DNA of 21,259 nt from DATGQT01 sp033720695. Its GTDB lineage: Bacteria > Bacteroidota > Rhodothermia > Rhodothermales > Rubricoccaceae. The notes below the pieces were generated by a model. That model did not search any database. It was not told the origin of the DNA and saw nothing but the letters and a program-made list of their open reading frames with translations. The stretch spans positions 1-21,259 of the forward strand of contig JAWWCA010000030.1 of assembly GCA_033720695.1 (NCBI GenBank), written 5' to 3'. Of the stretch, positions 7,752-15,861 are shown in pieces. Position 1 is the first letter of the stretch, and the number at the start of each line of letters is the position of its first letter. Position numbers and translations under genes: made by a program.

Positions 7752-9001
7752 GCGGGCGCGACACCATCGTGAGCCTCGGGCTCGACGGCGAGAGCGTGGC
7801 CGTCGGGGACCGCGAGGCGTGGGCGCTCGACCGGGCCGCTACCGCCGCGCTCCTCGACGCCGCCCGCGCCGACGGCCTCGGCGCCTGCCTGATCTCGACG
7901 TGCTACCGCGTCGAGCTGCTCGTGGCGGGATCGGCTCCGGCGGAGTCGTTGCTGGCATGGGGGCGCCAGCGGCTCGCCGCAGCCGGGCCCGGCGCCCCGC
8001 TGGACGCCTTCACGGCGCGGGTGGGGGACGCCGCGCTCCGGCACCTCCTCCGCGTGGCGGCGGGGCTGGAATCGGCCGTCCTCGGGGAGGCGCAGATCCG
8101 GGGCCTGGGGCGGCGCGCGCGCGCCGCCGCCCAGGACGCACGGGTGCTGACCCCCGTGCTCCGGACGGCGCTGGCGGCGGCGGTCCAGACCGGCCAGCAG
8201 ATTCGCCGCGACACCGACCTCGGCCGCGGCGCCGCCTCCACGGCCTCGGCCGCGCTCCAGCTCGCAGAAGCGTCGCCGGCCGGCGTAGCGGGTCGGCCCG
8301 TCGTGGTGGTGGGAGGGGGGCAGATGGGGCGGCTCCTGCTGGGGCTGCTCCCCGCCGCCGGGCCGGCCTCGGTGACGCTCGTCTCGTCCCACGTTCCGGC
8401 GCACGACAGCTTCGCCGTCGTCCCCCCGGCCGAGCTGGCCGACGTGCTCCCGGAGGCGCGCGTCGTCCTCACCGCCACCGACCGCGAGGCGCTCCCGCTC
8501 GACGCGGCGCGGGCGGCCTGGGCCGACGGCCGGCCCCGGACCGTGATCGACCTCGGCATGCCGCGCAACGTGCGGGCCGAGGTGGGGGCCCTCCCGGGCG
8601 TCACGCTCCACGACATCGACGCGCTCGCGGCCGTCGTCGACGCGGGGATCCAGGCGCGCGAGGCGGCGGTGCCGGCCGCCGAGGCCCGAGTGGAAGCGGC
8701 GCTGCACACGCTCCGGGCCGACCTCGATGGGCTCCACCGCGAGCACCTCGTGGCCGATCTGCGCCGCCGCGCCGAGGCCGTCCGGCAGGAGACCGTCGCC
8801 TACGTCTGCAGCCGGTGCACGGACCGGACCTGCGAGCCCGGCCCCGGCCGCGTCCCACACTGCAGCGACCCGGAGCACCTGACGCGGACGCTCACCAACC
8901 GGCTCTTCCACGACCTCACGGTCGCGCTGCGCGAGCGGACCGACGACCTCGACGAGGACGCCCTCCGCCGCCTCTTCGCCATCGACGGAGGCCATGACTG
9001 A
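7748..9001 (+). CDS. hemA: Glutamyl-tRNA reductase (HemA), divergent, with C-terminal Cys/His cluster
   Basis: This 417-residue enzyme reduces glutamyl-tRNA(Glu) with NADPH to glutamate-1-semialdehyde, the committed step of heme synthesis by the C5 route. The catalytic Cys52 lies in ISTCYRVE, where most homologues have STCNRxE. His99 precedes GLESAVLGEAQI (106-117). The NADPH site VVVVGGGQMG covers 185-194. IDLGMPRNVRAEVG (267-280) matches the family's IDLAxPRxxxxxVG block. The N-terminal SHxTAP motif is not recognisable (GLDGESVAVGDRE at 11-23). The C-terminal dimerisation helix region holds C354-x2-C357-x4-C362-x8-H371-C372, not typical of the family. The start ATG overlaps the regulator stop by 4 nt, and hemC overlaps its end by 8 nt. 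Confidence 0.93.
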   Translation: MSGRDTIVSLGLDGESVAVGDREAWALDRAATAALLDAARADGLGACLISTCYRVELLVAGSAPAESLLAWGRQRLAAAGPGAPLDAFTARVGDAALRHLLRVAAGLESAVLGEAQIRGLGRRARAAAQDARVLTPVLRTALAAAVQTGQQIRRDTDLGRGAASTASAALQLAEASPAGVAGRPVVVVGGGQMGRLLLGLLPAAGPASVTLVSSHVPAHDSFAVVPPAELADVLPEARVVLTATDREALPLDAARAAWADGRPRTVIDLGMPRNVRAEVGALPGVTLHDIDALAAVVDAGIQAREAAVPAAEARVEAALHTLRADLDGLHREHLVADLRRRAEAVRQETVAYVCSRCTDRTCEPGPGRVPHCSDPEHLTRTLTNRLFHDLTVALRERTDDLDEDALRRLFAIDGGHD

Positions 9002-9929
9002 GCCCGGACGCCTCCGCCTCGGCACCCGGACCTCGCGGCTGGCGACGTGGCAGGCCGAGCACGTCGCGGCCGCCCTCCGCGCCGCGTGGCCCGGCCTCGA
9101 CGTCGCGCTCGTCCCCTTCGTCACCGAGGGGGACCGCACGCTTGACCGGCCCCTCCCCGAGATCGGGGGGAAGGGGCTGTTCACCGCCGAGCTCGAAGGG
9201 GCGCTGCGCGACGGCCGCCTCGACCTCGCCGTGCATTCGCTCAAGGACCTGCCCACCGACGACCCCGAGGGCCTCACCGTCGGCGCCACCACGGTGCGGG
9301 AGGACCCCCGCGACGCCTGGATCTGCCCGGCGGGCCACGATCTGGCGGGGATCTCCGCCGGCGCCGTCGTGGGGACGAGCAGCCTGCGCCGGGGCGCCCA
9401 GCTGCTCCGCTGCCGGCCCGACCTCGTGATCCGCTCCATCCGGGGCAACGTCGAGACGCGCATCCGCAAGATCGAGGAGGGGGCGTACGACGCCGGCGTT
9501 CTCGCCCTCGCGGGCCTCCGCCGGCTCGGCATCGAGGACCGCGCCGCCGGCGTGCTCCCGCTCGACGCGATGCTCCCGGCTCCCGGGCAGGCCGCCCTCG
9601 GCGTCCAGGTCCGCGCCGACGACGCGGGCGTTCGCCGGCTCGTCGGCGCGCTCGACCACAGCCCGACGCGGGCCTCGGTGACCGCCGAGCGGGCGTTCCT
9701 GGCGGGCCTAGGCGGCGGCTGCAGCGCGCCCGTCGCCGCCCACGCCGAGGTGGCGGGCGAGCGGGTCCGCTTCCGGGGCCGGGTGGTCTCGACCGACGGC
9801 CGCCGCACGGTGGAGGTCGAGACGGACGGGCCCTTCGACGCCGCCGCTGCCGGGGCGTCGGGCGAGGCCGTGGGCCTCGCCGCCGCCCGCCTCGCCCTCG
9901 CCGACGGCGCCCAGGCGCTGCTGCCATGA
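8994..9929 (+). CDS. hemC: Porphobilinogen deaminase (hydroxymethylbilane synthase) HemC
   Basis: This 311-residue cytoplasmic enzyme polymerises four porphobilinogens into hydroxymethylbilane on a dipyrromethane cofactor. The cofactor-attachment cysteine is Cys243 in GLGGGCSAPVAAH, equivalent to E. coli Cys242. The catalytic aspartate is Asp85 in AVHSLKDLPT. Substrate-binding arginines lie in GTSSLRRGAQL (127-137) and SIRGNVETR (148-156). The early GTRTSRLATWQ motif starts at residue 10, supporting the ATG at 8994. It overlaps the end of hemA by 8 nt and the hemD start by 4 nt (ATGA), indicating translational coupling. Length and motifs are those of a normal, intact family member. Confidence 0.98.
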   Translation: MTEPGRLRLGTRTSRLATWQAEHVAAALRAAWPGLDVALVPFVTEGDRTLDRPLPEIGGKGLFTAELEGALRDGRLDLAVHSLKDLPTDDPEGLTVGATTVREDPRDAWICPAGHDLAGISAGAVVGTSSLRRGAQLLRCRPDLVIRSIRGNVETRIRKIEEGAYDAGVLALAGLRRLGIEDRAAGVLPLDAMLPAPGQAALGVQVRADDAGVRRLVGALDHSPTRASVTAERAFLAGLGGGCSAPVAAHAEVAGERVRFRGRVVSTDGRRTVEVETDGPFDAAAAGASGEAVGLAAARLALADGAQALLP

Positions 9930-10678
9930 CCGCCACGCTCCAGGGCCGCCGCGTCGTCGTCACCCGCTCGCCCGAGCAGGCCGGCTCGCTCGTGGACGGC
10001 CTCCGGGCGCGCGGCGCCGAGCCGCTCCTCGTGCCCGCGCTCCGCTTCCTCCCGCCGCCCGCCATCGAGCCGCTCGTCGAGGTGGCGCGCGCGCTCCGAC
10101 CGGGCGCCTGGGTCGTGTTCACGAGCGCGACGGGCATCCGCCACGGGTGGCGGGTACTCCGGGAGGTGTGGCCCGACGGGCTGCCCGAGGGCGCCCGCGT
10201 CGCGGCCGTCGGTGCGGGCACGGCCGGCGCCCTCCGCGCTGCCGGCGCGCCCGTCGACTTCGTGCCGCGGGAGGCGCTGGGCGACGTCCTGGTGGCCGAG
10301 CTGCCGCTGGACCCGGGCGCCCCCGTCTACCTGCTCCGCTCCGACATCGGCCGGGAGGCCATCGCCCCGGGCCTCGCGGCGCGCGGCGCCGACGTCCACG
10401 ACGTGACGGCCTACCGGACGGTCGCCGAGGCCGATCCCGCCGCCGCCGCCGCCGCCCTCCGCCGCCGCCCCGACGCCGTCACCTTCACCTCGCCCTCCTC
10501 CGTCCGTGGCTTCCTCGCCGCCGTCCCCGACCTCGCCGCCCTCGCCGACGCCGCGCTCGTCGCCATCGGCCCCGTCACCGCCGACGCCCTCGCGCCGGCC
10601 GGCCTCGCCGCCGACGCCGTCGCCGACCCCCACACCGTCGGCGGCCTCCTCGACGCCCTCGACGATCTCTTCTCCTGA
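9926..10678 (+). CDS. hemD: Uroporphyrinogen-III synthase HemD
   Basis: This 250-residue enzyme cyclises hydroxymethylbilane with D-ring inversion to uroporphyrinogen III. HemD proteins are poorly conserved, but this one has the expected two-lobed pattern: [17 protein letters not shown] near residues 9-25, [10 protein letters not shown] around 62-71, [12 protein letters not shown] around 92-103, and in the second half [14 protein letters not shown] and [12 protein letters not shown]. It sits between hemC (4-nt overlap) and hemB (4-nt gap), the usual operon position. An internal alanine/arginine stretch is encoded by a CCG-rich tract near 10437-10470. It is in frame and does not disrupt the fold blocks. 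Confidence 0.95.
   Translation: MTATLQGRRVVVTRSPEQAGSLVDGLRARGAEPLLVPALRFLPPPAIEPLVEVARALRPGAWVVFTSATGIRHGWRVLREVWPDGLPEGARVAAVGAGTAGALRAAGAPVDFVPREALGDVLVAELPLDPGAPVYLLRSDIGREAIAPGLAARGADVHDVTAYRTVAEADPAAAAAALRRRPDAVTFTSPSSVRGFLAAVPDLAALADAALVAIGPVTADALAPAGLAADAVADPHTVGGLLDALDDLFS
10437..10456 (+). repeat. Short CCG triplet tract inside hemD
   Basis: Six tandem CCG units plus CC, followed by a second GCC-rich stretch. They encode a poly-alanine then arginine run in HemD between the fold blocks. Triplet length changes would keep the frame. It most likely reflects extreme GC bias and is not a regulatory repeat. Confidence 0.6.
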
Positions 10679-10682
10679 CGCC

Positions 10683-11684
10683 GTGGACACGCTCGCCCCA
10701 ATCGCGCTCGCCCCCGACCGCCCGCAGCGGCTGCGGACGACGCCCGCCGTGCGGCGGCTCGTCCGCGAGACGCGCCTGCACCCGGCCGACCTCGTCCTGC
10801 CCCTGTTCGTGACGCAGGGGGAGGGCGTCCGGCGCGAGATCGCCTCCATGCCGGGCGTCTTCCAGCGCTCCGTGGACGAGGCAGTGCGGGAGGCCGGGCG
10901 GGCCGCCGAGCTGGGGCTGGGCGGCGTCCTCCTCTTCGGACTCCCGGCGCACAAGGACGCCGAGGGCACGTCGGCCAGCGACGACGGCGAAGCGGTGCAG
11001 CGGGCCGTGCGGGCGGTCAAGTCCGAGGTCCCCGACCTCGCCGTCGTCACCGACGTGTGCCTCTGCGAGTACACCGACCACGGCCACTGCGGCGTCCTCA
11101 GCGCCGACGGCGAGCTCGCGCTGGAGGCGTCGCTCCCGCAGCACGTGGCCGCGGCCGTCAGCCACGCCCGCGCCGGGGCCGACCTCGTCGCGCCGTCGTC
11201 GATGATCGACGGCGTGGTGGGGGCGATCCGCGGGGGGCTCGACGACGCCGGCTTCGCGCACGTCGGCGTCTTCAGCTACGCCGTCAAGTACGCCTCGGCG
11301 TTCTACGGGCCGTTCCGCGACGCCGCCGACAGCGCGCCCGTCTTCGGCGACCGGCGGACGCACCAGATGGACCCCGGCAACGCCCGCGAGGCCCTCCGCG
11401 AGGCCGCCCTCGATGTCGCGCAGGGCGCCGACCTCCTCATGGTCAAGCCGGCCGTGGCCTACCTCGACGTCGTCCGCCGCCTCCGCGACGCCTTCCCCGG
11501 GCGCCCGCTCGGGGCCTACCACGTCTCCGGCGAGTACGCCATGCTCAAGGCCGCCGCCGCGAACGGGTGGCTGGACGAGCGGCGGGCGGTGCTCGAGACG
11601 CTGACGGGCCTGCGGCGCGCGGGCGCCGACCTCCTCATCACCTACTACGCCCTCGACGCCGCCCGCTGGCTGGCCGAGGGGTGA
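10683..11684 (+). CDS. hemB: Delta-aminolevulinic acid dehydratase (porphobilinogen synthase) HemB, zinc-type
   Basis: This 333-residue enzyme condenses two 5-aminolevulinate molecules into porphobilinogen. It starts at GTG 10683, 4 nt after hemD. Longer in-frame upstream codons overlap hemD and lack homology. The zinc-site cysteines Cys126, Cys128 and Cys136 in [14 protein letters not shown] show the Zn-dependent subtype. The two active-site lysines are Lys202 in [18 protein letters not shown] and Lys255 in [11 protein letters not shown]. The allosteric and active-site region [14 protein letters not shown] (227-240) is intact. The hemB stop is followed by a 17-nt gap before hemQ. Nothing looks broken. 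Confidence 0.98.
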   Translation: MDTLAPIALAPDRPQRLRTTPAVRRLVRETRLHPADLVLPLFVTQGEGVRREIASMPGVFQRSVDEAVREAGRAAELGLGGVLLFGLPAHKDAEGTSASDDGEAVQRAVRAVKSEVPDLAVVTDVCLCEYTDHGHCGVLSADGELALEASLPQHVAAAVSHARAGADLVAPSSMIDGVVGAIRGGLDDAGFAHVGVFSYAVKYASAFYGPFRDAADSAPVFGDRRTHQMDPGNAREALREAALDVAQGADLLMVKPAVAYLDVVRRLRDAFPGRPLGAYHVSGEYAMLKAAAANGWLDERRAVLETLTGLRRAGADLLITYYALDAARWLAEG

Positions 11685-11701
11685 CGACCCCACCCGGACC
11701 C

Positions 11702-12487
11702 ATGGCCCTCGACATCGCCCCATCCGAGCCTGCCGCCAGCGGTGGCCTCGACCTCGCCGAGCGCGGGAAGACCCCCAGCGGCGCCCCGCAGTCGCTCGAC
11801 CGGCGCCTCTTCGTCCAGCTCCTCGCCTACACCGGGTGCCCGGACCCCGCGCCCCTCGCTGAGGCGGCCGAGCGGGCGGGCGTCGGCGGCGTGGTGTACG
11901 CGAGCGCCCAGGACCCCCTCGGCGTCGCCGTCGTCCTCTTCCACGAGGACCCCGGCTTCTTCGTCGAGGGCGGCCGGGCGCTCCACCAGAGCGCGGCCTT
12001 CGAGGGGTTGCAGCCGCTGCCGCACCTCACGATGCTGGGGCGGACCTACGCCATCGGCTACGAGACCGACCTCCTCGACACGCTCGTCGGACGCCCGGTG
12101 CGGACGATGACGAACCCGGACTGGCCGTGGGCCGTGTGGTACCCGCTCCGGCGGAGCGGCCGGTTCGAGCGCGAGCCGCGCGAGGAGCAGCGCCGCATGC
12201 TCATGGAGCACGGCGGCATCGGCCGCGCGTTCGGCGCGGCCGACCACGCCCACGACGTCCGCCTCGCCTGCCACGGCCTCGACCCCCTCGACAACGACTT
12301 CGTGGCCGGGCTCGTCGGCCGCGACCTCCACCCGCTCTCGGCCGTCGTCCAGCGGATGCGCGCGACGCGCCAGACGGCCGAGTTCATCGAGCGCCTCGGG
12401 CCCTTCTTCGCCGGCCGCGCCGTCTGGCAGAGCGCGGGCCCCTTCGCCGACCTCGCTCACCGCCCCTCCGTGCCCACCCATGGCTGA
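11702..12487 (+). CDS. hemQ: Coproheme decarboxylase HemQ/ChdC (chlorite dismutase family)
   Basis: This 261-residue protein of the chlorite dismutase-like family is recognisable from MTNPDWPWAVWYPLRRSGRF (136-155), LMEHGGIGRAFG (167-178) and GLDPLDNDFVAGL (192-204). Tyr147 aligns with the radical-forming Tyr of Firmicutes/Actinobacteria ChdC, and His170 with the proximal heme ligand. Known ChdC oxidatively removes two propionate carboxyls from coproheme III to give heme b. Position between hemB and hemE, with hemY and hemH downstream and no HemN/HemF nearby, argues for ChdC rather than a chlorite-detoxifying enzyme. The first 30 residues are unconserved and probably disordered; a shorter start is not obvious. 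Its end overlaps hemE by 8 nt. Confidence 0.9.
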   Translation: MALDIAPSEPAASGGLDLAERGKTPSGAPQSLDRRLFVQLLAYTGCPDPAPLAEAAERAGVGGVVYASAQDPLGVAVVLFHEDPGFFVEGGRALHQSAAFEGLQPLPHLTMLGRTYAIGYETDLLDTLVGRPVRTMTNPDWPWAVWYPLRRSGRFEREPREEQRRMLMEHGGIGRAFGAADHAHDVRLACHGLDPLDNDFVAGLVGRDLHPLSAVVQRMRATRQTAEFIERLGPFFAGRAVWQSAGPFADLAHRPSVPTHG

Positions 12488-13526
12488 CCGCCCCGACCGC
12501 TTCCTCCGCGCCCTCCGCGGCGAGCCCGTCGACGCCACGCCCGTCTGGTTCATGCGCCAGGCCGGCCGCTACCTCCCCGAGTACCGCGCCATCCGCGAGG
12601 AGCACGACTTCCTCACGATGGTGAAGACGCCCGAGATCGCCGCCGAGATCACGCTCCAGCCGCTCCGCCGGTTCGACCTCGACGCCGCCGTCATCTACTC
12701 CGACCTCCTCCCGCCGCTCGAGACGATGGGGCTCGGGCTCCGGTTCGCGCCGGGCGTCGGGCCCGTGATCGACAACCCCATCACGACGACGCGCGACGTG
12801 GACCTCCTGGCGACGCCGCCGGCCGGCGAGACGATGCCGTGGACGCCCGAGGCGATCCGGCTCGTGAAGGCGGAGCTGGCGCCGAAGGGGATCCCGGTCC
12901 TCGGGTTCGCGGGCGCGCCGTTCACGCTCGCGGCCTACGCCATCGAGGGCGGCGGGTCGAAGCGCTACGAGAAGACGCGGGTGTTCATGTACAACGAGCC
13001 GGCGGCGTGGCGGCGCCTCATGGAGAAGCTGGTGACGGTCGCGGGCAGCTTCCTCGCGGCGCAGGCCGCGGCGGGCGCCGACGCCCTACAGGTGTTCGAC
13101 TCGTGGGCCGGCGCGCTCTCGCGCTACGACTACGAGCGCTACGCGGCGCCCTACACCGCGACCCTCATCGAGGCGGCGCGCCGGACGGGCCTCCCCGTCA
13201 TCCACTTCACGACCGGCACCGCCGGCCACCTCGACGCCGTCGCCGCGGCGGGCGGCGACGCGATCGGCGTCGACGCCGGGCCGTCGCTGCAGGAGGCCCA
13301 CGCGCGCGTGGGCGGCCGGCCGCTCCAGGGCAACCTCGACCCGTACCTCCTCCAGGCGCCGTGGCGCGAGCTCAAGGCGCAGGCCGACCGCGTGCTCGCC
13401 GAGGCGCCGGCCACCGGGCACGTCTTCAACACCGGCCACGGCCTCGTCCCTAGCACTCCCCCCGACGCCGTCGCCCGCCTCACCGATTACGTCCACGAGA
13501 CCACCTCCGAGACCGTCCCCGCCTGA
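12480..13526 (+). CDS. hemE: Uroporphyrinogen decarboxylase HemE
   Basis: This 348-residue cytoplasmic enzyme decarboxylates the four acetate side chains of uroporphyrinogen III to give coproporphyrinogen III. The family signature PVWFMRQAGRYLPEYR (21-36) is intact, including Arg26 and Arg30 that bind substrate carboxylates. VIYSDLLPPLE (71-81) holds the essential Asp75. GFAGAPFTLAAYAIEGGGSK, QGNLDP and HVFNTGHGLVPSTPP complete the pocket. The start overlaps the hemQ stop by 8 nt, and hemH begins 2 nt after its stop. Its product is the branch point where coproporphyrin- and protoporphyrin-dependent routes part. Confidence 0.98.
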   Translation: MADRPDRFLRALRGEPVDATPVWFMRQAGRYLPEYRAIREEHDFLTMVKTPEIAAEITLQPLRRFDLDAAVIYSDLLPPLETMGLGLRFAPGVGPVIDNPITTTRDVDLLATPPAGETMPWTPEAIRLVKAELAPKGIPVLGFAGAPFTLAAYAIEGGGSKRYEKTRVFMYNEPAAWRRLMEKLVTVAGSFLAAQAAAGADALQVFDSWAGALSRYDYERYAAPYTATLIEAARRTGLPVIHFTTGTAGHLDAVAAAGGDAIGVDAGPSLQEAHARVGGRPLQGNLDPYLLQAPWRELKAQADRVLAEAPATGHVFNTGHGLVPSTPPDAVARLTDYVHETTSETVPA

Positions 13527-13528
13527 CC

Positions 13529-14515
13529 ATGCCCGACTCCTCCGCCCCCATCGGCGTCCTCTTCATGGCCTACGGCGGCCCGGCCTCGCTCGACGAGATC
13601 CCGGGCTACCTCGCCGACATCCGCCACGGCCGGCCGACGACGCAGGCCGTCCTCGACGAGATCACGAACAACTACCGGCAGATCGGCGGGCGCTCGCCCA
13701 TCGTCGAGCTGACGAAGGCTCAGATCGACGGCGCCATGCGCCACCTCAACCCGCCCGGCGAGCCCGAGCGCTACCGCGCCTACCTCGGCATGCGCCACTG
13801 GGCGCCGTGGATCGAGGAGACCGTCGGCCAGATGCTCGACGACGGCATCGAGCGGGCCGTCGGCATCGTCCTCGCGCCCCACTTCTCGACGCTCTCGATC
13901 GCGAAGTACCAGCAGAAGGTCCGCGCGGGACTGGACCTCTACCGCGGCGACCTCGACGTCGCCTTCGTGGACGCGTACTACGACGAGGACCTCCTCATCG
14001 AGGCGTTCGCCGAGCGCGTGCGGCAGGGCATCGAGGCGTTTCCCGACGACGAGCAGGACGAGGTCCACGTCGTGTTCTCGGCGCACAGCCTGCCCGTCCG
14101 CATCCTCAAGGGGGGCGATCCCTACCAGGACCAGCTCTGGACGACGGCGCGCCTCGTTGCCGAGCGCGTGGGCCTGCCTGAGGCGCGGTGGAGCTGGAGC
14201 TACCAGAGCGAGGGCCGAAGCCCCGAGCCCTGGCTGGGCCCGCAGCTCGAAGACCACATCCCGGCCCTCAAGGCCGAGCGCGGCATCGACAAGGTGGTGA
14301 GCGTCGTGATCGGGTTCGTCTGCGACCACGTCGAGATCCTGTACGACGTCGACATCGAGGCGCAGGCGGCGGCGCAGGAGGCGGGTGTGCGGCTCGTGCG
14401 CCCGCCCTCGCTCAACGACGACCCCCGGTTCGTCCGACTCCTCGCCGACCTCGTCGCCGGTGAGGCGGCGCGGGCCGGTTGGGTCGAGGCCGCCGCAGAG
14501 CCCGCCTCGGCATGA
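13529..14515 (+). CDS. hemH: Ferrochelatase HemH (likely coproporphyrin ferrochelatase, CpfC)
   Basis: This 328-residue protein inserts Fe2+ into a porphyrin. Landmarks are VLFMAYGGPASLDEIPGYL (10-28), metal-site His186 in VFSAHSLPVRI, SYQSEGRSPEPWLGP (224-238) and GFVCDHVEILYDVDIEAQ (262-279) with conserved Glu269. There is no C-terminal cysteine motif for a [2Fe-2S] cluster. The sequence alone does not tell coproporphyrin from protoporphyrin use. The presence of hemQ in the same operon suggests the substrate is coproporphyrin III, by analogy with Firmicutes and Actinobacteria. The stop overlaps the hemY start as ATGA. Confidence 0.96.
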   Translation: MPDSSAPIGVLFMAYGGPASLDEIPGYLADIRHGRPTTQAVLDEITNNYRQIGGRSPIVELTKAQIDGAMRHLNPPGEPERYRAYLGMRHWAPWIEETVGQMLDDGIERAVGIVLAPHFSTLSIAKYQQKVRAGLDLYRGDLDVAFVDAYYDEDLLIEAFAERVRQGIEAFPDDEQDEVHVVFSAHSLPVRILKGGDPYQDQLWTTARLVAERVGLPEARWSWSYQSEGRSPEPWLGPQLEDHIPALKAERGIDKVVSVVIGFVCDHVEILYDVDIEAQAAAQEAGVRLVRPPSLNDDPRFVRLLADLVAGEAARAGWVEAAAEPASA

Positions 14516-15861
14516 CCGCGCCGCGCACCGACGTGCTCGTGCTCGGCGGCGGCGTCGCCGGGCTGACGGCGGCGCTGCGGCTGGCCGAGGCCGGCCGCTC
14601 CGTCCGCCTCCTGGAGGCCTCGGACCGCCTCGGCGGCGTCGTGCAGACGCTCCGGCGCGACGGCTTCACGGCCGACGTCGGGCCCGACGTGTTCCTCGTC
14701 CGCAAGCCGGCCGCGCTGAGGCTCGCCGCCCGCTTGGGCGTCGAGACCGCGTCGGCGCAGGGCCGGGCCCTCCTCCAGCGGGACGGCCACCTCCACCCGC
14801 TTCCTGCCGGGCTCACGGGGCTGATCCCCGGCCGCCTCGGGCCGCTCCTCACGACGTCGGCCCTCCCCCTCCGTGCGCGGCTCCGGGCGGCCCTCGAACC
14901 GCTCGTCCCCGCCCGCCGCGCCGACACCGACGAGAGCCTGGAGGACTTCGCCGCCCGCCGCCTCGGCCGCGGGGCGTGGGAGGGCCTCGTCGAGCCGCTC
15001 CTCGGCGGGCTCTACGGCGCCGATGCCCCGATCTCGCTCTGGGCCACGCTGCCGCACCTGCACGAGCGTGAGCGAGAGGGCCCGCTGCTCCGTCTCCACT
15101 CTGGCCCGGACGCGGGGGAGAAGGGCGCTCCCTTCCACCGTCCCGTCGGCGGGATGGACCGGCTCGTCGAGGCGTTGGAAAGCGCGCTGGACGAGCGGGA
15201 GGTAGAGGTCGAGCGGGGCGTGGCGGCCACGGTCGTTGCGCGGGAAGGGGGACGCTTCGTCGTGACCGGATCCGACGGAGGGCTCCGCGAAGCCGCGGCC
15301 CTGATCGTGGCGCTCCCGGCCCCCGCCGCCTCGCGCGTCCTCGCGCCCCTCGACCCCGCGCTCGCCACGCCCCTCGAGAGCATCCCGATGGGCAGCGCGG
15401 CCGTCGCCCTCCTGGGCTTCCGCGCGGCGGGCACCCACGTGCCGGACGCCTCCGGCTGGCTCGTGCCCCGGCGCGAGGGAGGGCCGGTCCAGGCCGTCAC
15501 GCTCCTCTCGCGAAAGCACCCCGGCTCGGCCCCACCCGAGCACGACCTCGCCCGCGTCTTCCTGCGGCCCGGCTGGGCAGAAACGGCCGACGACGGCGCC
15601 CTCCTCGGCGCCGCCCAGACGCACCTCCGGCAGCGGGTGGGGCTCCGGTCGGAGCCCGTCCTCGCGGAGGTCCAGCGGTGGGGCGGCGCCTTGCCCCGGT
15701 ACACCCTCGGCCACCTCGACCGCCTCGCCGCGCTCGCGGCGGCGCTCGGCCGGCACCCCGGCCTCGCCCTCGCCGGCGCCTCGCTCCGCGGGGTCGGACT
15801 CCCCGACGTGATCGCCGACGCAGAAGCCGCGGCCGACCACCTCCTCGCCACGACCGATTGA
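14512..15861 (+). CDS. hemY: HemY/HemG-type FAD protoporphyrinogen/coproporphyrinogen oxidase (CgoX)
   Basis: This 449-residue FAD enzyme has an N-terminal dinucleotide fold, VLVLGGGVAGLTAALRLAEA (8-27), with the ribose-binding Glu35 in LLEASDRLGG. The substrate-side block GFTADVGPDVFLVRKP follows. Near the C-terminus are YTLGHLDRL and LALAGASLRGVGLPDVIADA, which close the FAD site. Members oxidise protoporphyrinogen IX or coproporphyrinogen III using O2. With hemQ in the operon, the coproporphyrinogen oxidase role (CgoX) is more likely. The ATG at 14512 overlaps the hemH stop by 4 nt; an in-frame upstream start at 14479 lies inside hemH and lacks homology. hemL starts 1 nt into its stop codon. 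Confidence 0.94.
   Translation: MTAPRTDVLVLGGGVAGLTAALRLAEAGRSVRLLEASDRLGGVVQTLRRDGFTADVGPDVFLVRKPAALRLAARLGVETASAQGRALLQRDGHLHPLPAGLTGLIPGRLGPLLTTSALPLRARLRAALEPLVPARRADTDESLEDFAARRLGRGAWEGLVEPLLGGLYGADAPISLWATLPHLHEREREGPLLRLHSGPDAGEKGAPFHRPVGGMDRLVEALESALDEREVEVERGVAATVVAREGGRFVVTGSDGGLREAAALIVALPAPAASRVLAPLDPALATPLESIPMGSAAVALLGFRAAGTHVPDASGWLVPRREGGPVQAVTLLSRKHPGSAPPEHDLARVFLRPGWAETADDGALLGAAQTHLRQRVGLRSEPVLAEVQRWGGALPRYTLGHLDRLAALAAALGRHPGLALAGASLRGVGLPDVIADAEAAADHLLATTD

Noticed and set aside
10437..10470. CCG tract in hemD as a phase-variable repeat
   Set aside because: It is a short triplet repeat in frame; length change would not switch the gene off.
7631..11074. 1147-codon open frame on the minus strand across hemA-hemB
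   Set aside because: It lies opposite four well-supported heme genes, has low-complexity Arg/Gly/Ala composition and no recognisable domain; a high-GC shadow frame.
11702..12487. True chlorite dismutase
   Set aside because: The YPLRR tyrosine region and the heme operon context fit coproheme decarboxylase; no perchlorate-reduction genes are present.
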